Below are positions 35,742-43,200 of a stretch of DNA of 64,000 bases, one piece after another; within the stretch, counting starts at the first letter, position 1; every line of letters starts with the position of its first letter. The DNA comes from Microbulbifer aggregans. GTDB lineage: Bacteria; Pseudomonadota; Gammaproteobacteria; Pseudomonadales; Cellvibrionaceae. A program made the position numbers and the translations under genes. A model generated the notes under the pieces. That model was not told the DNA's origin. It made no database searches and was given only the letters and a program-made list of their open reading frames with translations. The DNA is taken from contig NZ_JAIVKK010000001.1 of NCBI RefSeq assembly GCF_020524005.1, forward strand, positions 806,001-870,000, given 5' to 3'.

Positions 35742-36287
35742 ATGGCTTCACTACAGGATCAGCTGCTCAAGGCAGGCCTGGTAGACAAAAAAACCGCCAA
35801 GAAAGTCGGCAAGGAAAAGCGCAAGCAAGACAAGGTCGCGAAAAAGACCGGGGAATCCCGCCAGAGCGAGGCCCAGCAGGCCGCTGAGCGCGCGCGCGCA
35901 GAAAAGGTCGCCCGCGACCGGGCACTCAATGCCGAGCGTGAAGCCGCGCAGCAGCAGAAAGCGATCGCCGCACAGATCAAACAGATGATCGAGCACAACA
36001 AACAGCCGAAGGGCGATACCGGCAAAAACGATATCGCCTATCACTTCACCTTCGACAAGAAGGTCAAGAAAATCTATGTCTCCGCCGCCGTGCAGGATCA
36101 CCTGATCGCCGGGCGCCTGCAGATCGTCGGCGAGGGTGAGCAGTTCGATCTGGTACCCCGCGTGATCGCGGAAAAGATTGCCGAGCGCAATCCCGGTATG
36201 GTCGTGGCGCCGCCGGAAAACAATACTACAGTAGACGAAGACGATCCTTACGCGGGCTACGAAATTCCCGACGACCTGATGTGGTAA
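35742..36287 (+). CDS. DUF2058 family protein
   Basis: The 181-residue cytoplasmic protein begins MASLQDQLLKAGLVDKKTAK, a DUF2058 hallmark. A long Lys/Arg/Gln/Ala coiled coil follows (about 18-90). The conserved C-terminal domain has IAYHFTFDKKVKKIYVSAAV, LVPRVIAEKIAERNP and the ending DDPYAGYEIPDDLMW. Function is unknown. The DUF1415 gene starts 4 bp after its stop, so the pair is almost certainly co-transcribed. Confidence 0.93.
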   Translation: MASLQDQLLKAGLVDKKTAKKVGKEKRKQDKVAKKTGESRQSEAQQAAERARAEKVARDRALNAEREAAQQQKAIAAQIKQMIEHNKQPKGDTGKNDIAYHFTFDKKVKKIYVSAAVQDHLIAGRLQIVGEGEQFDLVPRVIAEKIAERNPGMVVAPPENNTTVDEDDPYAGYEIPDDLMW

Positions 36288-36291
36288 ACGC

Positions 36292-36843
36292 ATGACTGAC
36301 AGCGATCCGGTAATCGCCCACGTCGAGAGATGGCTGCAGGATGTAGTGGTCGGTCTCAACCTCTGCCCGTTCGCGCGCAAACCACTGCGCGCAGGGCAGA
36401 TCCGCTTTGTGGTGAGCGAGGCCAACAGCAACGAAGTACTGCTCGAAGAATTGCTGGATGAATTTCAGGTGCTGGATCGCACCTCAGAGGAGGAAGTGGA
36501 AACAACCCTGCTGATCCTGCCCACCTATTTGCGGGACTTTCACGACTACAATTTTTTCCTCGATGAAGCGGAGTGGCTACTGAAGCGCCAGGGCTATGAA
36601 GGCATTTACCAGATCGCCAGCTTCCACCCCCACTACCAGTTCGCCGACACCCGGCCGGACGATGAGGAAAACCTCACCAACCGATCCCCCTACCCGATCC
36701 TGCACCTGCTGCGGGAAGCGAGCCTGGAGCGCGGGCTGAAAAACTACCCGGATCCAGAAAGTATTCCCCACAATAATATTCTGCGGGTCGAAGCACTCAC
36801 CGAAGCGGAAAAGCGCGCGCTGTTCCCTTGTCTGTTTTCCTGA
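36292..36843 (+). CDS. DUF1415 family protein
   Basis: The 183-residue soluble protein matches DUF1415: HVERWLQDVVVGLNLCPFAR at the start, TLLILPTYLRDFHDYNFFLD, GIYQIASFHPHYQFADTRPD and RSPYPILHLLREASLE. The function is not known to me. It is coupled to DUF2058 and convergent with the SulP gene 23 bp downstream. Confidence 0.93.
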   Translation: MTDSDPVIAHVERWLQDVVVGLNLCPFARKPLRAGQIRFVVSEANSNEVLLEELLDEFQVLDRTSEEEVETTLLILPTYLRDFHDYNFFLDEAEWLLKRQGYEGIYQIASFHPHYQFADTRPDDEENLTNRSPYPILHLLREASLERGLKNYPDPESIPHNNILRVEALTEAEKRALFPCLFS

Positions 36844-36866
36844 ATGAAGCCTCTAGCCCGGCGGCC

Positions 36867-38660
36867 CTAGGCTGCCGGACCGGAGTGATCGCAACCGTCG
36901 AAGTTTTCCCGCAGCTCAGTAAATGCCTGATACTGGGTAAAGAATATCTTTCCGGAAATTTCCTCCAGAAAGCCGCAGCGCTGCAGCGCGTCCATTACCG
37001 GACCTTTCACCTCGGACAGGTGCAGGCAGATGCCGGACTCGCGCAATTGCTCGTTGATGGATTCCAGGGTTTCCAGCGCACTCCAGTCGATCTCATTGAT
37101 GGCGCTGCACATCAGGATCACATGGCGCAGTTCCGGCGTTGCCGCGACATCGCGGTAGATCCGCTCTTCCAGAAACGCAGCATTGGAGAACATCAGGCTC
37201 TCGTCCACGCGAATGCTGAGTATCTGCGGCATGGTCATTACCGAGTGCCGCTCAACGTTGCGGAAGTGCTCGGTGCCTTCCACCAGCCCGACTTCCGCAA
37301 TGTGCGGTTTGGACGTGCGGTACAGGAACAGCACGATGGAAGCCAGGACACCACAGGAAACACCGATTTCCACGCCGAAAAGCAGCGTGACAATGATGGT
37401 AACCAACACCGCAAAGAAATCACTGGGCGAGTAGCGCCAGGTCTTTTTCAGGATGGAGAAGTCCACCAGCGACAGCACCGCGACGATGATGGTTGCCGCC
37501 AGGGTGGCCTTCGGCAGGAAGTAAAGAAATGGTGTCAGGAACATGGCAGCCAGCGCGATACCGATGGCCGTGAATACACTGGCCAACTGCGTTTCCGCCC
37601 CCGCATCAAAGTTGACCACAGAGCGCGAGAAGCCGCCGGTTACAGGAAAACCGCCGGAAATACCCGAAGCCAGGTTCGCGCTGCCAAGGCCGATCAGCTC
37701 CTGGTTCATGTCGATTTTCTGCCGCCGCTTGGCTCCCAACGTCTTGCCCACCGACACCGACTCAACATAACCAATGATGGAAATCATGACCGCCGGTACC
37801 GCCAGCTGCTCCACCAGTGCCCAGCTGAAGTTGGGCCACTGCAGTTGCGGCAGGCCACTGGGAATGGCGCCGACCAGCTGTACACCCTTGCCTTCCAGGT
37901 CGAGGCCGGACGCCAGTACAATAGTTGCGAGTACCCCGACAACCGGAGCCGCCTTCACCAATAGCGAAGCGGTATCCCGCGGCACGGAAAGTCGTTGCAA
38001 CAGTTTGACTGCACCGGAGCGCGCCCAGACCAGAAACAGTACAACGGCCACACCCAGCAACAGCGTCACCGGATTCCAGCCAGCCAGATTCTGCACCATG
38101 CCGTGCATCAGCTCCGGCAGGCTTTCGCCGCTGGCGGAAATACCCAGCAGATGCTTGAGCTGGCTGAAGGCGATAAGAATTCCGGACGCGGTAATGAAAC
38201 CGGAAATCACCGGGTGGGACAGGAAGTTCGCGAGAAAGCCCAGGCGTAAAACACCCAGTAATGCCAGAAAACCACCCGAAAGCAGCGCCAGTACCGCGGC
38301 CGCCATCAGGTAGTCCGCGGTACCCTGCGCAGCGACCTGTCCAAGTGCCGCTGCACTCATCAGAGAGGCAACGGCAACGGGGCCGACGGACAACGTGCGG
38401 CTACTGCCGAACACCGCGTAAGCGATCAGCGGCGCAATGCTCGCGTATAGGCCCACTTCTGCCGGCAGCCCCGCAAGCAGCGCGTATGCCAGCGATTGTG
38501 GAATCAGCATCACGGTGACTACCAGCGCCGCCACCAGATCCCGCCGCAATGCGCCACTGGAGTAGGATGGAAGCCACCCAGCTATCGGCAGATAGCGACG
38601 CATACCGCCACCCACACGCTCACCCACTGTACCCGCCACTGATTGCTGTTTTGTCGCCAC
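36867..38660 (-). CDS. SulP-family anion (sulfate-type) transporter with STAS domain
   Basis: The 597-residue protein has the SulP permease (about 20-450) with the family signature ALVVTVMLIPQSLAYALLAG and GLYASIAPLIAYAVFGSS. A C-terminal STAS domain follows (about 470-585: RVDESLMFSNAAFLEERI, HLSEVKGPVMDALQRCGF). It starts at a GTG; an ATG 19 codons later is possible. It is third in the unit persulfide dioxygenase-DUF442-SulP, so it may export sulfite/sulfate or another sulfur oxyanion made by sulfide oxidation (inference). Confidence 0.9.
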   Translation of the reverse strand: MATKQQSVAGTVGERVGGGMRRYLPIAGWLPSYSSGALRRDLVAALVVTVMLIPQSLAYALLAGLPAEVGLYASIAPLIAYAVFGSSRTLSVGPVAVASLMSAAALGQVAAQGTADYLMAAAVLALLSGGFLALLGVLRLGFLANFLSHPVISGFITASGILIAFSQLKHLLGISASGESLPELMHGMVQNLAGWNPVTLLLGVAVVLFLVWARSGAVKLLQRLSVPRDTASLLVKAAPVVGVLATIVLASGLDLEGKGVQLVGAIPSGLPQLQWPNFSWALVEQLAVPAVMISIIGYVESVSVGKTLGAKRRQKIDMNQELIGLGSANLASGISGGFPVTGGFSRSVVNFDAGAETQLASVFTAIGIALAAMFLTPFLYFLPKATLAATIIVAVLSLVDFSILKKTWRYSPSDFFAVLVTIIVTLLFGVEIGVSCGVLASIVLFLYRTSKPHIAEVGLVEGTEHFRNVERHSVMTMPQILSIRVDESLMFSNAAFLEERIYRDVAATPELRHVILMCSAINEIDWSALETLESINEQLRESGICLHLSEVKGPVMDALQRCGFLEEISGKIFFTQYQAFTELRENFDGCDHSGPAA

Positions 38661-38681
38661 GTCTTTACCGCCCGTTGTCGA

Positions 38682-39089
38682 TCAGTAGGTCACCAGAACA
38701 CCGGAAATATCGTATCCAGCCTGCGCTGCTGCTGCCTGCAACTCACGCTTGTCCGCGCCCTGAGCACAACGTGCTGCGGCCCACAGATTGCAAGAGCGAT
38801 TGCCGGTACGGCAGAACGCATGGACACGCTTACCGCCATTCAGCAATTCTGCAAAGGCTTCGCTGTGTGACGGCTGCATCTGCCCCCGTGAAAAAGGGAT
38901 GGCCGCAAATGCCATACCCGCATCCTTTGCCGCCTGTTCAAGCTCGGCAAAGGTCGCCAGATTTTCTGACTCGTGTTCCGGGCGATTACACACCAGCACT
39001 TCAACACCGGCATCGGCCAGAGCCTGTACTGCGCCGGGCGCCAACTCTTCGGAAACACTCACCTGCTGGTCCAGAGTTTTGAATTCCAT
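38682..39089 (-). CDS. DUF442 / TIGR01244-type sulfurtransferase-phosphatase-fold protein
   Basis: The 135-residue protein is of the beta-lactamase-hydrolase-like phosphatase family, with the CX5R loop HAFCRTGNRSCNLWAAA typical of this fold. In Xylella and Agrobacterium Blh proteins this domain is fused to a persulfide dioxygenase; here it is a separate gene directly after one. It probably transfers or processes sulfane sulfur. The ATG at 39089 has GAGG 5 nt upstream and is preferred over the ATG at 39104. Confidence 0.87.
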   Translation of the reverse strand: MEFKTLDQQVSVSEELAPGAVQALADAGVEVLVCNRPEHESENLATFAELEQAAKDAGMAFAAIPFSRGQMQPSHSEAFAELLNGGKRVHAFCRTGNRSCNLWAAARCAQGADKRELQAAAAQAGYDISGVLVTY

Positions 39090-39117
39090 ACTGACCTCAC
39101 TCATTGCTAATACGGGA

Positions 39118-39996
39118 TCAAAGTTTGTTAACGGGTACTTTCAGATACACGGTGCCGTTGTCTTCCGCCGGTGGCATCTGGCCCGCGCGGATGTTGACCT
39201 GGATTGAAGGAATAATCAGCCGCGGCATACCCAGAGTGGCATCGCGCTCGGTGCGCATTTTTACAAACTGCTCTTCGGAAACGCCATCTTTCAAATGGAT
39301 ATTACTGCGCTTCTGTTCGCCGACAGTGGTTTCACACTGGTGTGGGCGACTGCCGTTCGGCGGGTAGTCGTGACACATGAACATACGTGTGTCTTCCGGC
39401 AGTTCCAGTAATTTACGTACAGAACGGTAGAGCATACGCGCATCACCACCGGGAAAATCACAACGCGCACTACCGACATCCGGCAGGAACAACGTGTCGC
39501 CTACAAACAGCGCATCACCGATGAGCCACGCCATATCCGCAGGGGTGTGGCCGGGTACATAAATAACTCGACCTTCCAGGTCGCCGATGCGGAAAGTCTC
39601 CTCTTCGGCAAACAGGTGGTCGAACTGCGACCCATCTACCAGGAACTCTTTTTCCAGGTTGAACACGCTGCGGAAAATGCCCTGCACCTGGGTGATGTGA
39701 TCGCCGATACCGATCTTTCCACCCAGTTGCTCGCGGATGAAAGGGGCTGCAGACAGGTGGTCGGCGTGGGCATGGGTCTCCAGCACCCATTCGACTGTCA
39801 GGCTCTTCTCTTTCACAAAGGCGACGATTTTTTCCGCACCGTCTGTGGTGGTGCGGCCAGAGGGCTGATCGAAGTCCAGCACCGGGTCAATCACCGCAGC
39901 GCTACCGCCTTCCCGGTCATAGACCACATAACTCCAGGTTTCTGTCATCTCATCGAGGAAGGACTGTACTTGAGGAAAAACTTTGGTCTGGCTCAT
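39118..39996 (-). CDS. Persulfide-dioxygenase-like MBL-fold hydrolase
   Basis: The 292-residue metallo-beta-lactamase-fold protein has the metal motif ETHAHADHLSAAPFI, then YVPGHTPADMAWLIGDALFV, FVGDTLFLPDVGSARCDFPG and FMCHDYPPNGSRP. This pattern belongs to the ETHE1/Blh-type persulfide dioxygenases that oxidise glutathione persulfide to sulfite, rather than to GloB. It is first gene of a minus-strand sulfur unit and divergent from the BigR-like repressor, fitting sulfide detoxification. Confidence 0.88.
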   Translation of the reverse strand: MSQTKVFPQVQSFLDEMTETWSYVVYDREGGSAAVIDPVLDFDQPSGRTTTDGAEKIVAFVKEKSLTVEWVLETHAHADHLSAAPFIREQLGGKIGIGDHITQVQGIFRSVFNLEKEFLVDGSQFDHLFAEEETFRIGDLEGRVIYVPGHTPADMAWLIGDALFVGDTLFLPDVGSARCDFPGGDARMLYRSVRKLLELPEDTRMFMCHDYPPNGSRPHQCETTVGEQKRSNIHLKDGVSEEQFVKMRTERDATLGMPRLIIPSIQVNIRAGQMPPAEDNGTVYLKVPVNKL

Positions 39997-40028
39997 GGAA
40001 ACCTCCCGTTTGTATTAGATCTGGATTC

Positions 40029-40063
40029 AATATACTTGTGGATATTATATATTTCAATATAAT
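40029..40063. promoter_or_regulatory. Candidate BigR operator in divergent promoter region
   Basis: The spacer between the dioxygenase and the repressor contains two overlapping AT-rich dyads: AATAT (40029-40033) with ATATT (40042-40046), and ATTATAT (40044-40050) with ATATAAT (40057-40063). Such a site would let one repressor control both directions. Confidence 0.5.
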
Positions 40064-40098
40064 GTTTTCACACAGAGTGTTTGACCAGGGATCAATCC

Positions 40099-40413
40099 AT
40101 GCCCGACACAACCGACTTTAGCCTTGAAAAGATGCGCGCCTCGGCCAGTGACGCCTCCGCTATGCTGCGCTCACTGGGCAATCAGGATCGTCTTTTATTG
40201 CTGTGCCAGCTGAGCCAGGAAGAGCTCTGCGTCAGTGATCTGGAGGAGCGACTGGATATTCGCCAACCCAGCCTGTCACAACAGCTGGGAGTGCTGCGCC
40301 GGGAGGGGTTCGTGACCACCCGCAAGGAGGGCAAGCGGGTCTACTATCGGGTAGCTGACCCGAAAGTTCTCACTCTGTTACAAACGCTCTATCAACTTTA
40401 TTGCGCGGAGTAA
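40099..40413 (+). CDS. BigR/SqrR-type ArsR-family persulfide-sensing repressor
   Basis: The 104-residue winged-HTH protein (recognition region IRQPSLSQQLGVLRREGFVT) resembles BigR and SqrR, which sense reactive sulfur through two cysteines forming a disulfide or tetrasulfide. Cys36 (LLLLCQL) and Cys102 (YQLYCAE) sit where BigR Cys42 and Cys108 fall; Cys44 is extra. The ATG at 40099 has AGGGAT upstream, preferred over the TTG at 40081. It is first of a plus-strand unit with two YeeE/YedE transporters and probably represses both divergent operons. Confidence 0.88.
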   Translation: MPDTTDFSLEKMRASASDASAMLRSLGNQDRLLLLCQLSQEELCVSDLEERLDIRQPSLSQQLGVLRREGFVTTRKEGKRVYYRVADPKVLTLLQTLYQLYCAE

Positions 40414-40422
40414 GCTGCCACC

Positions 40423-40857
40423 ATGACGATCGATTGGAATGCTTTCACACCCTATACCGCCCTTGGCGGCGGTGTGCTTATCGGCCTGGCAAGTGCCTGG
40501 CTCATCCTAATGAACGGACGCGTCGCCGGGATCTCCGGCATTCTCGGCGGCGTGCTTGACGGCGCCAAAGGCGACCGCGGCTGGCGAGTAGCGTTTATCC
40601 TTGGCTTGCTGGCTGGCCCGGCGATCTGGGGACTGTTTCACACGCTGCCCGCCATCGACATCCGCGCGAGCACGCCAATGCTGGTTGCGGCCGGCCTGCT
40701 GGTCGGTGTCGGCACCCGCTATGCCGCAGGCTGCACCAGCGGCCACGGCGTTTGCGGCCTGTCCCGACTCTCGCCGCGCTCCCTGGCCGCCACCATGACA
40801 TTCATGGCCAGCGGGTTCGCCACCGTTTACGTTGTTCGCCACCTGCTGGGAGCCTGA
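40423..40857 (+). CDS. YeeE/YedE half-transporter (PmpA-like)
   Basis: The 144-residue membrane protein has about four spans with the family cysteine motif [20 protein letters not shown]. Half-size YeeE/YedE proteins work in pairs (PmpA/PmpB type) and are predicted to import thiosulfate or other sulfur species. It starts 9 bp after the repressor stop, and the second half-transporter follows 3 bp after its own stop, so all three are one operon. Confidence 0.9.
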   Translation: MTIDWNAFTPYTALGGGVLIGLASAWLILMNGRVAGISGILGGVLDGAKGDRGWRVAFILGLLAGPAIWGLFHTLPAIDIRASTPMLVAAGLLVGVGTRYAAGCTSGHGVCGLSRLSPRSLAATMTFMASGFATVYVVRHLLGA

Positions 40858-40860
40858 TCC

Positions 40861-41292
40861 ATGAACAAGATTTCAATTTCAGCTTTTGTCTCGGGTCTGA
40901 TTTTCAGCTTCGGCCTGCTGCTTTCCGGCATGGCCAACCCGGAAAAGGTACTGGGTTTCCTGGATATTATGGGCGCCTGGGACCCATCCCTGGCGCTGGT
41001 AATGGGCGGTGCCATTGCCGTAGGTCTACCTCTGTTCACGCTGGCTAAGCGTCGCCAGACATCCGTACTCGGCGCGCCGATGCAACTGCCCAGCAAGCGG
41101 GAGGTTGACCGTCGCCTTGTGCTGGGCAGCCTCGCCTTTGGTATTGGCTGGGGCCTCGCCGGCTTCTGTCCGGGTCCAGGTATTGTCGCGACCGGCGCGC
41201 TCCAGTTTGGCGCCGTGATCTTTACCCTTTCCATGGTTGCCGGCATGTGGATCTTCCACATGCTGGAGCTCCGTAAGCATTCGGCGGCATAA
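40861..41292 (+). CDS. YeeE/YedE half-transporter (PmpB-like)
   Basis: The 143-residue membrane partner of the preceding gene has four spans, with VSGLIFSFGLLLSGMANPEK at the N-terminus and the conserved GLAGFCPGPGIVATGA. Together the two halves would equal one full YeeE/TsuA-type sulfur transporter. The SulP gene follows at 107 bp and may be read from the same transcript. Confidence 0.9.
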   Translation: MNKISISAFVSGLIFSFGLLLSGMANPEKVLGFLDIMGAWDPSLALVMGGAIAVGLPLFTLAKRRQTSVLGAPMQLPSKREVDRRLVLGSLAFGIGWGLAGFCPGPGIVATGALQFGAVIFTLSMVAGMWIFHMLELRKHSAA

Positions 41293-41399
41293 CCCGCCAC
41301 ACTCCCCCTTACCCGGCCAACGGGGCTGGCGCCATCTCGGCGCCAGCGGCTATCCTGATAGAACTCCCCCATTCCCTCCGGACGCCGTCGACGCAAGCA

Positions 41400-43133
41400 A
41401 TGCGGGTAAAGAACCTGATTCCCAAGTGGTTGCGAAACTATCGCCGCCAGCAACTGCCCGCTGATATCACCGCAGCCCTGGTGTCAGGCATGCTGGTGGT
41501 CCCCCAGGGCTTGGCCTATGCACTGCTTGCCGGTTTGCCGCCCCACGTCGGTCTCTATGCAAGTCTGCTGCCGCTTATTGCCTATGCCGTTTTCGGCAGC
41601 AGTAGCGCCATGTCGGTAGGGCCCGCGGCCGTACTCTCCCTGATGACACTGTCCGCCTTATCGCCACTGGCGGCGCCGGGAAGCCAGGAATATATTGCTG
41701 CCGCAATTATTCTCACCCTGCTCAGCGGCCTCTTTCTGTTTGTCATGGGGTTATTGAAGCTCGGCCTGTTATCCAATCTTCTGAGCCACCCAGTGATCAG
41801 TGGTTTTGTATCAGGTGCAGCAGCCCTGATTATCGTAGGCCAGCTGCCAAGCTTACTCGGCGTTGAAGCTGACGGCGGCACTGCATCCGTCAAGCTCCTG
41901 CATGTTCTCGAGCACCTGCCTCAGGCGCACCTGCCCACCATGGTTTTTGGGGTGGCCACAGCAGTCATTCTGATTTTCAGTAGAATCTGGCTGCCAATGG
42001 CGCTTTTTCGTTTGGGCACCCCAAAGCAGATTGCCCGTCTTGCGGCCAAATTGATGCCCATGCTTCTGGTACTTTGCGCCATCGCCCTGGTGCACTGGTT
42101 AAAACTCGGCGACCAACTCAAAATTGTGGGGAGCATTCCCGCCGGCTTGCCCCAGCTTACCGTGCCGGATTTAAACTGGGCCCTTATCTACAAGCTGATG
42201 CTCCCGGCACTGATTATCGCCCTGCTTGGTTTTGTCGAGAGCCTCTCCATAGCCCAGTCACTCGCCGCGCGGCGGGGTGAGCGGCTCAATGCAGATGGTG
42301 AACTTTTGGGGTTGGGTGCAGCCAATATGGCCAGTGCATTTTCTGGCGGTTTGCCGGTTGCGGGTAGTTTTTCCAGGACTGCAGTCAATGCCGAGGCCGG
42401 AGCCCGCTCTCCTCTCGCCGGGGTATTATCCGCCTTACTGATGGTCCCGATCCTGCTCTTCCTCACTGGCATGTTCAGCGAGCTGCCGCTTACGGTACTG
42501 GCCGCCATTATTATTGTCGCGGCCGCAGGCCTGTTTGATTTCAAGGGCTTTATTCACAACTGGCGCTACGACCGGACTGACGGCCTCGCCATGCTATTCA
42601 CCTTTCTCGGTGTTTTGCTGTTCGGGGTAGAAGTAGGTATTGCGCTCGGTATCGGACTTTCCTTCGCGACGCTGATCTGGCGCAGCAGCCGACCTCACAT
42701 TGCCGTTGTCGGCCGGGTTCCGGGCACCGAGCACTTTCGCAATGTGCTCCGCCACGATGTGGAAACCCACAAAAACCTGCTGTTTCTGCGCATCGACGAA
42801 AGCCTGTTTTTCAGCAACATCAGTGCAGTCGAAGATCGGCTGCTGATGGAGCTGAAACGACATCCTGAGACCCGTGAACTGGTACTGATTTTATCCTCGG
42901 TCAGTCGAATTGATGGCACGGCACTGGAGCGCCTGGACCAGATCAACAAAGACCTCAACAACCGCAAGATCCGACTGCACATGTCGGAAGTAAAAGGACC
43001 AGTGCTCGACCGTCTCAGTCGTTCGAAGCTGCTGGAACACCTTTCAGGCCGTATTTTTCTCTCGTCCTACATCGCAGAACTCGCACTGAGTAAAGGGGGA
43101 GAGGACTCAGGCACAGAGGAACAACCGGTATAA
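41400..43133 (+). CDS. SulP-family anion transporter with STAS domain
   Basis: The 577-residue paralogue of the SulP at 36867 has the permease signature ALVSGMLVVPQGLAYALLAG and GLYASLLPLIAYAVFGSS, then a STAS domain (about 455-565) with RIDESLFFSNISAVEDRL and HMSEVKGPVLDRLSRSKL. The ribosome site before the ATG is weak. It lies downstream of the YeeE pair, mirroring the SulP that ends the opposite sulfur unit. Sulfate, sulfite or bicarbonate are possible substrates. Confidence 0.9.
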   Translation: MRVKNLIPKWLRNYRRQQLPADITAALVSGMLVVPQGLAYALLAGLPPHVGLYASLLPLIAYAVFGSSSAMSVGPAAVLSLMTLSALSPLAAPGSQEYIAAAIILTLLSGLFLFVMGLLKLGLLSNLLSHPVISGFVSGAAALIIVGQLPSLLGVEADGGTASVKLLHVLEHLPQAHLPTMVFGVATAVILIFSRIWLPMALFRLGTPKQIARLAAKLMPMLLVLCAIALVHWLKLGDQLKIVGSIPAGLPQLTVPDLNWALIYKLMLPALIIALLGFVESLSIAQSLAARRGERLNADGELLGLGAANMASAFSGGLPVAGSFSRTAVNAEAGARSPLAGVLSALLMVPILLFLTGMFSELPLTVLAAIIIVAAAGLFDFKGFIHNWRYDRTDGLAMLFTFLGVLLFGVEVGIALGIGLSFATLIWRSSRPHIAVVGRVPGTEHFRNVLRHDVETHKNLLFLRIDESLFFSNISAVEDRLLMELKRHPETRELVLILSSVSRIDGTALERLDQINKDLNNRKIRLHMSEVKGPVLDRLSRSKLLEHLSGRIFLSSYIAELALSKGGEDSGTEEQPV

Positions 43134-43200
43134 AAACCTGTACCCCCCGGCCCAACACTGGCAATATATACAGTATTTAAGCGAGCGGTACGGAATATCC

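Noticed and set aside
39515-39790. Minus-strand frame inside the persulfide dioxygenase gene
   Set aside because: Out-of-frame Arg/Pro-rich shadow of a GC-rich gene.
41026-41453. Minus-strand frames opposite the second YeeE/YedE gene
   Set aside because: The plus-strand gene has the GFCPGPG family motif and operon spacing; the antisense frames have neither.
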